64,000 nt of DNA from Sulfurimonas autotrophica DSM 16294 (GCF_000147355.1 NC_014506.1:1798001-1862000), one strand, 5' to 3'; counted from the first letter of the stretch, positions 36,816-46,127 are shown. Program-made: numbers and translations. The notes: generated by a model from the letters alone, not told the origin.

Positions 36816-38081
36816 ATGAAAATTCACATAGATATAGACTGCTTTTTTGTCAGTGCTGCAAGAATTATTGAACCGGAACTTGAGCAAAAGCCTGTGGCTA
36901 TAGGTGGGCGCAGTGATACAAAAATTTTTAATAAAAATGCAAAAAATCAGACTGTAAACTTTGAAAATTCAGGTTCTTTTGTTCCGACTTTTTATTCCAA
37001 ATATGAAGAAAATGACATCAACACCTTTAAAGATGAGGATGGACGCATACGCGGCATCTTAACAACTTCAAGCTATGAAGCACGTGCTTATGGCATAAAA
37101 ACTGCCATGAGTATCCGTGAAGCCCTGCAGCTGTGTCCGCATCTCATAATTAAAGCGCCAAATATGTCATTCTACCAAGAGCTTTCTCATAAACTGCATG
37201 ACTTTTTAGCACTGAAAATTCCGCTTATTGAACAGGCATCTATTGATGAGTTTTACGGAGATTTAAGCGGCTGGGTAGAAGATGCGGATATACCTCAATT
37301 TATAGACAACTTACGGCATGAAATAAAAAAAGAGCTGAGACTACCAGTCTCTATAGGTGCTGCAAAAACACGCTATATTGCAAAACTGGCTACTACTTAT
37401 GCCAAGCCTTTTGGATGCAAAACTATTACTGAGTATGAATTTGACAAGTTTGTAAACCCTATCAAGGTCGAAAACTTTGCAGGCATTGGAAAAAGCATGA
37501 AGTATAAACTATATGCAGCACAAATCAAAACACTCGGTGAACTTAGAAACAGACGAGGCACAGTTGAGTCCTGGGGTCCTTATGCAAAAGAGTTATATAA
37601 ACGTGTCAACGGAGAAAGTGATGCCGACATTCAAACAAATCATCATCGAAAATCTATAGGAATATCAAGAACTTTTGATGCCTTATATGACAGAAGAGAA
37701 CTTCAAAGACGTATACATGTACTTGCAAGGCATCTTAGTTTTGCCATAATCAAGCTCAATGTCATTCCTACCGTATTTCATTTAAGCATTGCATATGAAA
37801 TGAATCAAAAATCTCATAGAAACATTTCACTCGCTGAAATTTTCACTGAAAAGAAATTTGACAGTTTATGTTTAAAACTTTTTTTAAAAGCAGATATTCA
37901 TAAACGCCTCAAAGTAATACGCCTTGGCATCAACTGCTCTAGTTTTACCAGAGATTCAAAAAAAGAACTCTCGCTTATAGGCTTTGAAGAGGAACAAAAA
38001 ATGCATAAGCTCACACATTCAACACAAAAACTTCGCCAAAAATATGGTATAGATACTCTAAAATTTGCAAGTGAGCTCTAA
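36816..38081 (+). CDS. Y-family DNA polymerase with insertion in the fingers
   Basis: A 421-residue translesion polymerase of the DinB/UmuC family. The metal residues are Asp6 and Asp8 in HIDIDCFF and Asp144-Glu145 in SIDEFYGDL; Phe10 or Phe11 is the probable steric gate. Palm (SIGAAKTRYIAKLAT), thumb helix-hairpin-helix (FAGIGKSMKYKL near 217) and little-finger regions are present. Residues about 33-78 are an extra stretch between the GG motif and the ILTTSSYEAR motif, where DinB has only a few residues. It follows the GGDEF/EAL gene divergently. Similar longer forms may be common in Campylobacterota. Confidence 0.88.
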   Translation: MKIHIDIDCFFVSAARIIEPELEQKPVAIGGRSDTKIFNKNAKNQTVNFENSGSFVPTFYSKYEENDINTFKDEDGRIRGILTTSSYEARAYGIKTAMSIREALQLCPHLIIKAPNMSFYQELSHKLHDFLALKIPLIEQASIDEFYGDLSGWVEDADIPQFIDNLRHEIKKELRLPVSIGAAKTRYIAKLATTYAKPFGCKTITEYEFDKFVNPIKVENFAGIGKSMKYKLYAAQIKTLGELRNRRGTVESWGPYAKELYKRVNGESDADIQTNHHRKSIGISRTFDALYDRRELQRRIHVLARHLSFAIIKLNVIPTVFHLSIAYEMNQKSHRNISLAEIFTEKKFDSLCLKLFLKADIHKRLKVIRLGINCSSFTRDSKKELSLIGFEEEQKMHKLTHSTQKLRQKYGIDTLKFASEL

Positions 38082-38088
38082 GATATTT

Positions 38089-38113
38089 TAATTATATATT
38101 ATACTTATAATTA
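38089..38113 (+). terminator. AT-only hairpin after the polymerase gene
   Basis: TAATTATA (38089-38096) pairs with TATAATTA (38106-38113) around a nine-base loop, eight bases after the polymerase stop. The stem has no G-C pair, so the call is weak. Confidence 0.25.
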
Positions 38114-38114
38114 C

Positions 38115-38262
38115 ATCTTCCATAAAGTAACATCTTAAATTATTTTTTCTTATTTCATCACTTATTTTGAGAATTATCATATCCTTAAAATAAATTTAAG
38201 TATATCTTCCATACAATAGCTCAAATATCACAAAAATATCAAAAAAATATGTAAGGAATGTG
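38115..38262 (+). promoter_or_regulatory. Tad operon upstream region with direct repeat ATCTTCCATA
   Basis: The AT-rich leader before the prepilin peptidase gene carries two exact copies of ATCTTCCATA at 38115-38124 and 38204-38213, 89 bases apart. TACAAT at 38212-38217 overlaps the second copy and could be the -10. These may be operator half-sites for the Tad operon. An AAGGA ribosome binding site follows at 38253-38257. Confidence 0.35.
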
Positions 38263-38664
38263 ATGATTATATTAGTTTACTTTATAATTATTGCTTTTAT
38301 AATTTCATATATTGATAGTAAAAAAAGAATTATTCCTGACAAGATAATCATTCCGGCCTTTGTCGGTTTACTTATCTTAAAATGGCTTGATGCAAGTTTA
38401 TCACTCAATGATGCCATTGCAGTAATATTGATTCTTGTCATATTTTTAGTTCCAATAATTTTAAATATGGCTTTTGGCGGCGGCGACTTACGATTTGGGG
38501 CTTTTTGTGCTCTTTTTGTAGGTTTAGGCTCAATCGGATACTTTATCATGCTTAGCGGCATTATTCATCTTCTGATTTTAGGTATTTTAAAAAAGAAGAG
38601 TTATGGCTTTGCTCCTGCAATGAGTGCGGCTGCAATTATTAGTTATTTTATAGGGAAATTATGA
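38263..38664 (+). CDS. tadV: Prepilin peptidase of the Tad locus (A24 family)
   Basis: A 133-residue integral membrane aspartyl protease that cleaves Flp-type prepilins. It is the short form lacking the methyltransferase half. The catalytic aspartates are in SYIDSKKRIIP (about residue 18) and the GGGD motif of FGGGDLRFGA (about 73). I use the ATG at 38263; a GTG one codon earlier is in frame. Its stop overlaps the next ATG (ATGA). It is the first gene of the Tad operon. Confidence 0.88.
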   Translation: MIILVYFIIIAFIISYIDSKKRIIPDKIIIPAFVGLLILKWLDASLSLNDAIAVILILVIFLVPIILNMAFGGGDLRFGAFCALFVGLGSIGYFIMLSGIIHLLILGILKKKSYGFAPAMSAAAIISYFIGKL

Positions 38665-38936
38665 GAAATGGGTCAGCAGCAATTGTTCCATTGTTGTTAG
38701 CAATAATGCTGTTATTTTGGTTTATTTGGTTTATGGGTGGAGAGAATGATAACCTGCATAAGGTTAATCAGCTTGAAAACTTACACCATACACAAGAAAG
38801 ACTGGTAATAGCAGCCCTGCGTAAAAAGCAGGAACTTCGAGATGCAAATGCAAGTCTTAGTGACGCAGAGTTAAATACAAAAGTGAATCAATACATTCAC
38901 AATATTATGATACTTAATAAAATTGATGAAAAATAA
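38661..38936 (+). CDS. Small one-helix protein of the Tad locus
   Basis: A 91-residue protein of unknown function. Residues 1-4 (MRNG) precede a hydrophobic segment at about 5-26, then a polar helical tail rich in Gln, Asn and Lys. The Gly4-Ser5 junction before the hydrophobic helix could be a prepilin peptidase site, which would make it a minor pseudopilin; this is inference. It overlaps the peptidase stop and precedes the 590-residue secreted protein by 12 bases. I do not recognise a family. Confidence 0.65.
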   Translation: MRNGSAAIVPLLLAIMLLFWFIWFMGGENDNLHKVNQLENLHHTQERLVIAALRKKQELRDANASLSDAELNTKVNQYIHNIMILNKIDEK

Positions 38937-38948
38937 AAAAGGGAATAT

Positions 38949-40721
38949 ATGAAAAAAAATTTGGCAACAGTACTGACTCTAGTTCTATTTACATCCATAC
39001 TCATTGCTAAAACAGTGACGGATATAAATTTATCAAATGCGCCTTATACCGAGGGAATGACAGAAAATACGTATGGCGATAAAATCATGTATCAAGACGT
39101 TACTATCAATACAAAAGATTTTAAAATTAACAACTTTTGGGGGAAATTTTCAGATACAGCGCAAGACCAATCCAATTTTACAGATATAGCGACTTGGGCG
39201 AAAATAAAACTGACAACAGAAAACTCCTTTACATGTAAAGACGGGGGCTTGCTGTCTAATGGATGTTCAGGACAAAAACCATTTTTATTAAACGAAAATA
39301 CCTTAGGCAATCCTGCTTTACAACTTGACAAGCTTGGGGCGCCTCTTGGTGAGGGAGAGTACAGAATTCCTTTTGATTCGGCAGCAAATTATGATCCTTC
39401 GCATGATGATGCCTTTTATGCACTTGATGTATTCAGAGACGCACAATATTACAAAGAACCCGCAGCAGGTGATACAGTAAACTCTACAAAACAAAAAAAC
39501 TTTTTTGGCTATGTTGTTGGTTTTTTCCAAGATTACTTTTCAAAAGATACAGCTGTTTACGGCAGTGCAATAGGCTCTCCTGAGGCAAGAGACAGATATA
39601 TGGCAAATATGATCTTTGGACTGCAAAAAGAGTACCGCATCGTAAAAGAAGATCCTATTACAACGACACAGACCAATCAGGCAAATGCCAACAAAAAAGT
39701 TACTCTTTTAGATTACAACTCATTGATTGTTGAAGAGACAACAGGCTGTGACGGACTATTCTTTTCTTATGACCCGGATTCGCTTACATGTAAGAGTATA
39801 AACTTTTTTGGCATATCGCAATGGATGCCGTTTATTAACTCAACTGACAGCAGTGCAGAGCTTAGTGTACAGTCAGACTCTGTTTTAGAAGATACAGAAA
39901 CAACCCTGCTTACTTTAGCTGGAAAACTCGACAATGTAAATTATATAGATTTAAAAACTAAAATAGACCCTTCAACAGGTAAAAAAACTTTTATACAAGA
40001 AGTTTTCAAACCTATGAGTTACATGATGGGCTCGATGTTCAGATTTTTCTTCGGAGAAAATTCAAAAAATCTTACAGAAGTTGTCTCAGCCGATTTTGAC
40101 TTTGTACATCACATGCCGTTGACATTTATAAAAACAGATGGAACAAAAGCACTTGATTTTGTCTATTTCGAGCTTTTAGGTTTAGAGAGTGTTTACGGTA
40201 CAGAAGTAGAATCATGCCGTGTCAAAAAAAGCGGATTTATATTTACATGGGATGAGAAAACTTTTACACAAGGCATCGCGACCAATACAGAATTTGACAT
40301 GGAAGCCGGTCTGTTCGGCTGGATCAATAATCCGAGTGAATACAGTGAATTAAATACTACAACCGAAACACACTTTTACTGGTTTCCAAATACAACACAT
40401 GATATCGTAAACCTTTCGACAGACGACTGGCTGGATTGGTGTAAAAGAAATCAAGGACGTCAGAAAAAAGGCTTGCTAGGCAGATTTATAGACACATTTG
40501 TCAGTTTTGTTTTAGGGGACAACAGGAGTACAACATATGACGAACAAATTGACAATCTCTTAAAAGATGAAAACTGGGAAGTCGTAGAGTATAAAGAAAA
40601 GGTTCATAAAGGTTTGATACTCCATCTTAAAAAAGTAGATATAACCGACATAAATTCTTCAACTCCGGGAACAACTACAGAGTTTAAAATTATGAAAATG
40701 ACAAGAGGACACCAAAAATGA
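38949..40721 (+). CDS. Large secreted protein of the Tad locus, unrecognised
   Basis: A 590-residue protein with a signal peptide (MKKNLATVLTLVLFTSILIA, about 20 residues). The mature part is rich in Asp, Thr, Asn and aromatic residues and has six cysteines: a pair in TCKDGGLLSNGC, then GCDG, TCKS, SCRVK and WCKRN. A hydrophobic stretch FGYVVGFFQDYF and a similar GRFIDTFVSFVLG suggest amphipathic segments. It overlaps tadZ by four bases, so it belongs to the operon. It could be an adhesin, a tip protein or a periplasmic assembly factor; nothing decides this. It contains two TTACATGTAA copies. Confidence 0.7.
   Translation: MKKNLATVLTLVLFTSILIAKTVTDINLSNAPYTEGMTENTYGDKIMYQDVTINTKDFKINNFWGKFSDTAQDQSNFTDIATWAKIKLTTENSFTCKDGGLLSNGCSGQKPFLLNENTLGNPALQLDKLGAPLGEGEYRIPFDSAANYDPSHDDAFYALDVFRDAQYYKEPAAGDTVNSTKQKNFFGYVVGFFQDYFSKDTAVYGSAIGSPEARDRYMANMIFGLQKEYRIVKEDPITTTQTNQANANKKVTLLDYNSLIVEETTGCDGLFFSYDPDSLTCKSINFFGISQWMPFINSTDSSAELSVQSDSVLEDTETTLLTLAGKLDNVNYIDLKTKIDPSTGKKTFIQEVFKPMSYMMGSMFRFFFGENSKNLTEVVSADFDFVHHMPLTFIKTDGTKALDFVYFELLGLESVYGTEVESCRVKKSGFIFTWDEKTFTQGIATNTEFDMEAGLFGWINNPSEYSELNTTTETHFYWFPNTTHDIVNLSTDDWLDWCKRNQGRQKKGLLGRFIDTFVSFVLGDNRSTTYDEQIDNLLKDENWEVVEYKEKVHKGLILHLKKVDITDINSSTPGTTTEFKIMKMTRGHQK
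39229..39238. repeat. TTACATGTAA palindrome
   Basis: Exact copy, extended to TTTACATGTAAA at 39228-39239, in the large secreted Tad gene; encodes Phe-Thr-Cys-Lys. Confidence 0.75.
39784..39793. repeat. TTACATGTAA palindrome
   Basis: Second exact copy in the large secreted Tad gene, encoding Leu-Thr-Cys-Lys. Both copies in this gene supply one of its six cysteines. Confidence 0.75.
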
Positions 40722-41911
40722 TAATTGCCTATGTATCAAAAGTAGATAAAGAGTGTTACAACGACTTAAAAGATGAGTTTACCGATGTAAAAAATTTCAA
40801 TTCTATTAATGACTTTATCAGCTTTTATGCAGCGAGTAAAAACCGTGATGTGGTACTGCTTTACAGAGTTGAGTGCTTAGAAGATATCGAAAAAATTAAA
40901 GATATACATTTTAACAATAATATTTATATGATAGTTTTAGGAAAAAACGATACAGAATTTTCTTTGCTTGCAGGAAAGATTGGTGTAGATGTTTACCTCA
41001 GTGAGGAAGAAGCTGATTCGGGACTTATTACAAACCTCATCATCAAATCGCAAAGTATTATAAAGCAGCGCCGCGGTAACAGTAATATCTCTGTATTTAC
41101 AGGTATAAGCGGCGGTGTAGGAACGACAACAATCTCTATGAATCTTGCAAAAACATTAGCACAGGAGCACCCTGATAAAAATGTTCTTTTTTTAGATTTT
41201 GCTTATACAAAAGCAATATCTAATCTGTTCTTTAATCATCCACAACCTAAAAAAACAATAGTAGATATATCGAATGTACAAAATATGGATATGCAGGAAC
41301 TATTTGAAAATGGCTTAGAAAAACTCAATGACAATCTTTATTTTGTACCGGGTGTGCAAAAACATACAGACAGAGAAGAGCTGGAAAAACCTGAAAACAT
41401 ACAAATGTTTTTAAACTTCATCATGTTTATAAAAGAGAAGTTTGATTTTATCATTATAGATGTAGGGGTATTTGAAGATGTTGATCTCGAAATTGACATT
41501 CAAGAAATCGCAGATAATATTTTTGTTATTACAGAATTTTCTATACCGTCTATGTCTGTTTTAAAAACATATATAGACATCATAGACAAAAGCGGATGGT
41601 ATTCCAAAACACATATCATAGCCAACCGTTCAGACTCTTTTGGAAGCGTCACTCACGAAGAAGCAAGAAAAATACTCTCAAAAGGCTTAAAACATAACTT
41701 TGAAATTGCTTTTGCTCTGCCAAATGATGCGATACACCTGCGAGAGTGCTGGAATGAAGCGCAGCTTGTTTGTGATGAATACCCCGATGCTCCTTTTATA
41801 GTAAAACTTAAAGAATTTGGAGAAAACTTTTTTATACATGACGCTGCCCTGTATGAAAATGCCCATAAAGGTAAAAAATCTTTTTGGGACAAGGTTAAAC
41901 AATGGCTTTAA
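40718..41911 (+). CDS. tadZ: TadZ/CpaE-type pilus localisation ATPase
   Basis: A 397-residue MinD/ParA-superfamily protein that positions the Tad machine at the cell pole in other bacteria. Residues 1-115 form a degenerate receiver-like domain. The P-loop GISGGVGTTT (129-138) has Thr in place of the usual Lys, the typical CpaE variant. VLFLDFAYTKAISNLFF and FIIIDVGVFEDVDLEI follow as the second and Walker B motifs. The C-terminus (KKSFWDKVKQWL) is basic and amphipathic, perhaps membrane-touching. It overlaps tadA by ten bases. Confidence 0.88.
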   Translation: MIIAYVSKVDKECYNDLKDEFTDVKNFNSINDFISFYAASKNRDVVLLYRVECLEDIEKIKDIHFNNNIYMIVLGKNDTEFSLLAGKIGVDVYLSEEEADSGLITNLIIKSQSIIKQRRGNSNISVFTGISGGVGTTTISMNLAKTLAQEHPDKNVLFLDFAYTKAISNLFFNHPQPKKTIVDISNVQNMDMQELFENGLEKLNDNLYFVPGVQKHTDREELEKPENIQMFLNFIMFIKEKFDFIIIDVGVFEDVDLEIDIQEIADNIFVITEFSIPSMSVLKTYIDIIDKSGWYSKTHIIANRSDSFGSVTHEEARKILSKGLKHNFEIAFALPNDAIHLRECWNEAQLVCDEYPDAPFIVKLKEFGENFFIHDAALYENAHKGKKSFWDKVKQWL

Positions 41912-43467
41912 AAGAAAAAATAAAAGAACGTCACAGCAGTAGAGAAACACATGTACAAATAAAGAGTGTATCTGCAACTGTAAATGTCGAAGAAAATCTC
42001 TGTTCGGAGTTTTGCTTTCCTCTTATTTACAGAAATGAAGAATATTTTGCTCTCGCTTGTTCTATTTATGATGCTTTTGTGGAAAAATTAAATATTAATG
42101 GTCAACTCACTGAGAGAATGATACGGGAAGTTGTCGTAAAACATATTTCAGAATTTACACTGCCAAAACCTGCACTCAAAACAGAGATAGCCGATTTTGT
42201 TATAGATAACCTGCTCAATTACGGTCCAATTTCAACGATTATGCGCCTTGCAGGGCAAGGACTAAATGATATTTTAGTCAATACAAAAGACTACATTGAT
42301 GTTATTTATAACGGACAAACAATTGCCACGCCTTTTAGATTCAGGAATGAAGAAGATTTACGCCGATTTATAAACAGAATGCTTATGGCTTCCAACAGAA
42401 AAATTGATGAATCTCATCCTATTGCTTCTGCAAAACTGCCCGACGGTTCGCGTATTGAAATACAAATACCGCCTGTTTCTGCAAATTTAGACAGTGACGG
42501 CAATCCCGGTTCTTATGTTACAGTCAGAAAATTTCGCGAGATTCCCCTGCTTTTTGAAACACTCATTGATTCAAATATGATAGATTTGAAAATGGCATAT
42601 TTTCTTATTAAAGCTATACGCGGAAAATTAAATATTGTCGTTTCAGGCGGTACATCAAGCGGAAAAACAACTTTTTTAAATGCTATCACACGTTTTATAG
42701 ACGAAGGTGACCAGCTGCTCACCATTGAAGATACAAAAGAGATGAAACCGCAAATGCCCTGCCACTCTATACGTTCATTTGAAGCCCGTCCTCCAAATGA
42801 AGAGGGAGCTGGAGCGATAACTATAGAGAATCTATTGCGTACGGCACTGCGTTCAAGTCCACGAAGAATTATTGTCGGAGAGTGTAGAGGACCTGAGATT
42901 GTCACAATGCTTAATGCTATGAATACAGGGCATCCCGGCTCTATGACAACGATTCATGCGGATGATACAAAAGAAGCAATTGTCAGAATTGAAAATATGT
43001 TTTTAGAGGCAAGACCAACAGCCAATATGACTTTTGTACGCTCTCAAATCATTTCGGCTGTTGATTTAATCATTCAGATTGTACGTTTTCCCGATGGAAC
43101 AAGACGCATCGTTAAAATTTCTGAGCCTGAAAAGCGTATAGAAGAAAACGGCGTTGTTTCCATGCTGGATTTGTTTGAATTTCAAAGGTCTGTCAATAGT
43201 GACAACCCAATGGATTCAAGCGGGAACTTTAAAGCAATTTCAGGATCTTCAAGAGCTACGCTAAAAATGATGCAAAACGGTGTCACTATGGAATCCCGCA
43301 TATTTGACAATGACTTTGTTGTCAGCAAAGAGATGATTACAAATGAGCTCAAGGAGTTTCATCCAAAACGCATGTGCGGATGGAAAGAAAATTATATGAC
43401 AGAGATTATACAAGCATCATATATCTCAAGCAAAAGCATATTAGAAAGATGGCCTAATTTAAAATAA
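41902..43467 (+). CDS. tadA: TadA/CpaF secretion ATPase
   Basis: A 521-residue hexameric ATPase that powers pilus assembly. Walker A GGTSSGKTT lies at 249-257, LTIEDTKEM is the Asp box, IIVGECRGPE the Walker B with Glu, and GHPGSMTTIHAD the His box. An N-terminal helical domain (about 30-115) is typical of CpaF. The C-terminal 100 residues after about 420 are longer than in many TadA. It is cytoplasmic and partners TadB and TadC. It lies between tadZ and tadB with overlapping ends. Confidence 0.95.
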   Translation: MALKEKIKERHSSRETHVQIKSVSATVNVEENLCSEFCFPLIYRNEEYFALACSIYDAFVEKLNINGQLTERMIREVVVKHISEFTLPKPALKTEIADFVIDNLLNYGPISTIMRLAGQGLNDILVNTKDYIDVIYNGQTIATPFRFRNEEDLRRFINRMLMASNRKIDESHPIASAKLPDGSRIEIQIPPVSANLDSDGNPGSYVTVRKFREIPLLFETLIDSNMIDLKMAYFLIKAIRGKLNIVVSGGTSSGKTTFLNAITRFIDEGDQLLTIEDTKEMKPQMPCHSIRSFEARPPNEEGAGAITIENLLRTALRSSPRRIIVGECRGPEIVTMLNAMNTGHPGSMTTIHADDTKEAIVRIENMFLEARPTANMTFVRSQIISAVDLIIQIVRFPDGTRRIVKISEPEKRIEENGVVSMLDLFEFQRSVNSDNPMDSSGNFKAISGSSRATLKMMQNGVTMESRIFDNDFVVSKEMITNELKEFHPKRMCGWKENYMTEIIQASYISSKSILERWPNLK

Positions 43468-44402
43468 TGACTGCTTTACAAATAGATATATTACTGATTT
43501 TCATCATTACATTCAGTGCTACGGCACTTGGTTATATTGTTTATGTAGAATACCAGCGCACAAAACACATTAATTACATTAAGCATGTAATATCACTGGT
43601 AGATGCCGATGAAGAAGATATTTTACAAGACAAACATATGCAAAGCAAAAATACGCTTAAAAATCAAATACAAGCCTTAATGATACAAGCAGGACTTCGT
43701 TTTTCACCATATATTTTCGCACTTATTTTTCTTGCATTCTGTTTTTTAATAGGCTCACTTTTTACGCTCTTTTTACTTCATTGGAGCGGATACTTTATAG
43801 GTATACCCTTTGGTGCCCTCATATTTTATATGATTTTGCAATCTGTAATACAAAACAGAAAAAAGAAATTCAACAAAGCATTAGCCGTTGCCATATCAGT
43901 TCTTGTTAAAATGATGAAAAACGGTATAGGCTTTGAGCAGGCACTTTCAAAATCTGTCTCTGTTTCAGGTTCAAAACTTTTTCGTGATATATTTGAAAAG
44001 TTTTTCCAAGAGAAAAACACTATCGGCGAGATGGAAGCTTTTTCAAATTTAAATCAATTTGTACATTCCAAAGAGTTGCGTATTTTTGCATTGGCTATTA
44101 AAATAGGAAGAGAGAGCGGCGGACAATTCTCAAACACCTTGGAAAAAGTCGAAAAAACAATTAATTATAGAGAAAAAATGCAAGAAAAAGTGGATGTAGT
44201 CACAAGAGAAGGCAGTGTTGGTTCTTATGTTGTAGTTCTTATCACTATCTTTTTATATTTTGCACTTAATGGAAATTTTGACGGAAAACTGCATCATTAT
44301 TTTATGGAATCGCAATATGGAAGATTTCAGCTTTTGGGTATTTCACTCTGGGTCTTTACAGGTATTATGATAAATAAGATGCTGACAAAGGTAAATAAAT
44401 GA
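43467..44402 (+). CDS. tadB: TadB inner-membrane platform protein
   Basis: A 311-residue T2SSF-type membrane protein. Helices lie at about 5-25, 75-95, 100-128, 248-268 and 285-305, with the cytoplasmic T2SSF domain between about 130 and 245 (KMMKNGIGFEQALSKSV, then IGRESGGQFSNTLEKVEKTI). It forms the assembly platform with TadC. Its start overlaps the tadA stop by one base and its stop overlaps tadC (ATGA). Confidence 0.9.
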   Translation: MTALQIDILLIFIITFSATALGYIVYVEYQRTKHINYIKHVISLVDADEEDILQDKHMQSKNTLKNQIQALMIQAGLRFSPYIFALIFLAFCFLIGSLFTLFLLHWSGYFIGIPFGALIFYMILQSVIQNRKKKFNKALAVAISVLVKMMKNGIGFEQALSKSVSVSGSKLFRDIFEKFFQEKNTIGEMEAFSNLNQFVHSKELRIFALAIKIGRESGGQFSNTLEKVEKTINYREKMQEKVDVVTREGSVGSYVVVLITIFLYFALNGNFDGKLHHYFMESQYGRFQLLGISLWVFTGIMINKMLTKVNK

Positions 44403-45235
44403 TGGAAAAATTTGCCTATATCGTACTGATTATTTCTCTTATTATACTTAGTGTTTTTGTCTTTTTATATTTTTATGACAAATACAAACATACAAAACTT
44501 CTTAGTGCAATTTTTTCTTCAGATGATAACATTATTATCAATGACAACTACAGTGCCAAAAAAGCAGAATTCAAACTGAAACTGCAAAGAGCGGGTCTTA
44601 AAAGAAAACAATTTAACGAAATTATTTTCGCAAGTATATTAGCCGGAGCTTCTTTAATATTTCTTGTTTTTATATTGGATTTAAGCTTTTTGAATGAACT
44701 TTTTTTATTTGTTATAGGAATCGGTATTGCTGTATTTATGCCTTATTTATATCTCCAAGAGCAGATTAAAGCGAGAATTAAAAGAATAGAGAATGATTTG
44801 CCTATATTTATAGATTTATTAATCATTATTCTTGAAGGTGGCGGCGGACTCAACAATGCCATAGACAAGGTAACAACAGAAGGAGAGAGTGTTTTAGGAC
44901 CTGACCTTTTAGAAGAATCTAAAAAGTTTAAAAATGAATTTATAACATACTCTAGTGATATAGCATATACCAATCTCGTCAACCGTACGGGAAGTGATTC
45001 TATTGCTACTATTGTCGGTTTTATGCGATTATCTGAAGAGACAGGTATTGGTGTCAAATCAATATTTGAAAATCAGGCACAGGAGCTCAAATCAATGGAG
45101 ATGTTAAATATAGAAAAAAAAGCTGCGACGATGAATATAGGTATTACTTTTGTGATGTTTATATTTATTTTACCGGCTGTTATAGCAATGATTGCATTTC
45201 CTATGGCAGCAGACGCACTTATGCCGGGATTTTAA
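44399..45235 (+). CDS. tadC: TadC inner-membrane platform protein
   Basis: A 278-residue second T2SSF-type platform protein. Visible are the N-terminal helix (about 4-26), two helices at 78-120, the T2SSF segment LPIFIDLLIIILEGGGGLNNAI (about 134-155) with LSEETGIGVKSIFENQAQELK, and a C-terminal helix near 245-270. The length is typical. It is followed by cpaB after 13 bases with an AGGGAG ribosome binding site. Confidence 0.9.
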   Translation: MMEKFAYIVLIISLIILSVFVFLYFYDKYKHTKLLSAIFSSDDNIIINDNYSAKKAEFKLKLQRAGLKRKQFNEIIFASILAGASLIFLVFILDLSFLNELFLFVIGIGIAVFMPYLYLQEQIKARIKRIENDLPIFIDLLIIILEGGGGLNNAIDKVTTEGESVLGPDLLEESKKFKNEFITYSSDIAYTNLVNRTGSDSIATIVGFMRLSEETGIGVKSIFENQAQELKSMEMLNIEKKAATMNIGITFVMFIFILPAVIAMIAFPMAADALMPGF

Positions 45236-45248
45236 AAAAGGGAGTAAT

Positions 45249-46127
45249 ATGAAAAATAGAAACACAAGAATAATAATGGGGATAATGGCTGGGCTTGTGC
45301 TTTTTAGCTCATCGGTGGCACTGCTTTTATATTTAAAGCAAAGTAAGCACAAAGAAACTGCCCAAAACAATATTGAAGTTTTTGTCGCCGCTAAAAATCT
45401 AAAAAAAGGGGATCTGCTCGATGCCGGTTCCATTAAAAAAGCAAAACTTCCAAAAAGTTATATATCTTTTACACCGCTTACCGACAGTGAAATTATAAGC
45501 CATTATGCACGTGTAAATATTTATAAGGATGAACCTATACGTTTGGAAAAAATATCTGCCCTAAAGCCTGTTGAGAAGATAAAACAAACAGTGAAAAAGA
45601 GCGAAACAAAAGTACAGACGACTCTAAACAAAGTGCAGCAGGTAACAGAGGATACACTCAGTGTTTCGCTCTCTGTATTTAAAAACAAAAATACGCTCTT
45701 AAGAGGGGGAGATTATGTAGATATTGCATCTGTTATTCCCTCAAGCACTAAAACCGATAACTTTAACACAAGATATATAGCCTTACATGTAAAGATAAAT
45801 AACTTTGTAAGTAATGGTAAAACTCTCAGCACACCAATTTCCTATAATGCAAAAAAACAGATTATACGAGCCGATACTATTGTTTTTCTGATGTCACCAA
45901 AAGATATTAAAAACTTTCTGGCGGTTTATTATAAAACACAGGCTCTCAATGCAAACAGAGTGTACAACACAAACAACTACGGCGGGCAATTATGGATGAT
46001 AAAAACACCCAAAGTTATAGATGAAAACCTCCAGGCACAAAAGAAGCGGCTTATGGTTGACAGAAAAGTGTATAGAAAAAGAGCAAAAAAGCAGCACCAA
46101 AAGGTAAAAATTTCTTATGAAAAATAG
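45249..46127 (+). CDS. rcpC: CpaB/RcpC pilus assembly protein
   Basis: A 292-residue protein with an N-terminal membrane helix (about 9-28) and a SAF-like domain starting IEVFVAAKNLKKGDLLDAGSIKK (about residues 43-65), typical of CpaB/RcpC, which works with the secretin in the periplasm. The start is the ATG after GGGAG; a longer frame from 45192 overlaps tadC and has no such site. Residues about 110-135 are a Lys/Gln/Thr-rich helix. It overlaps the next gene by 11 bases. Confidence 0.85.
   Translation: MKNRNTRIIMGIMAGLVLFSSSVALLLYLKQSKHKETAQNNIEVFVAAKNLKKGDLLDAGSIKKAKLPKSYISFTPLTDSEIISHYARVNIYKDEPIRLEKISALKPVEKIKQTVKKSETKVQTTLNKVQQVTEDTLSVSLSVFKNKNTLLRGGDYVDIASVIPSSTKTDNFNTRYIALHVKINNFVSNGKTLSTPISYNAKKQIIRADTIVFLMSPKDIKNFLAVYYKTQALNANRVYNTNNYGGQLWMIKTPKVIDENLQAQKKRLMVDRKVYRKRAKKQHQKVKISYEK
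45783..45792. repeat. TTACATGTAA palindrome
   Basis: Exact copy in rcpC, encoding Leu-His-Val-Lys. It uses the second of the two stop-free reading frames of the motif. Confidence 0.75.

Noticed and set aside
41122-41151. Altered P-loop in TadZ as a sign of inactivation
   Set aside because: GGVGTTT with Thr in place of Lys is the usual form in CpaE/TadZ proteins, so it is not evidence of decay.
42513-42905. A 130-codon open frame on the minus strand inside tadA
   Set aside because: Antisense to the Walker A and Walker B region of tadA; composition is Ser/Ile-biased and no start signal is seen.
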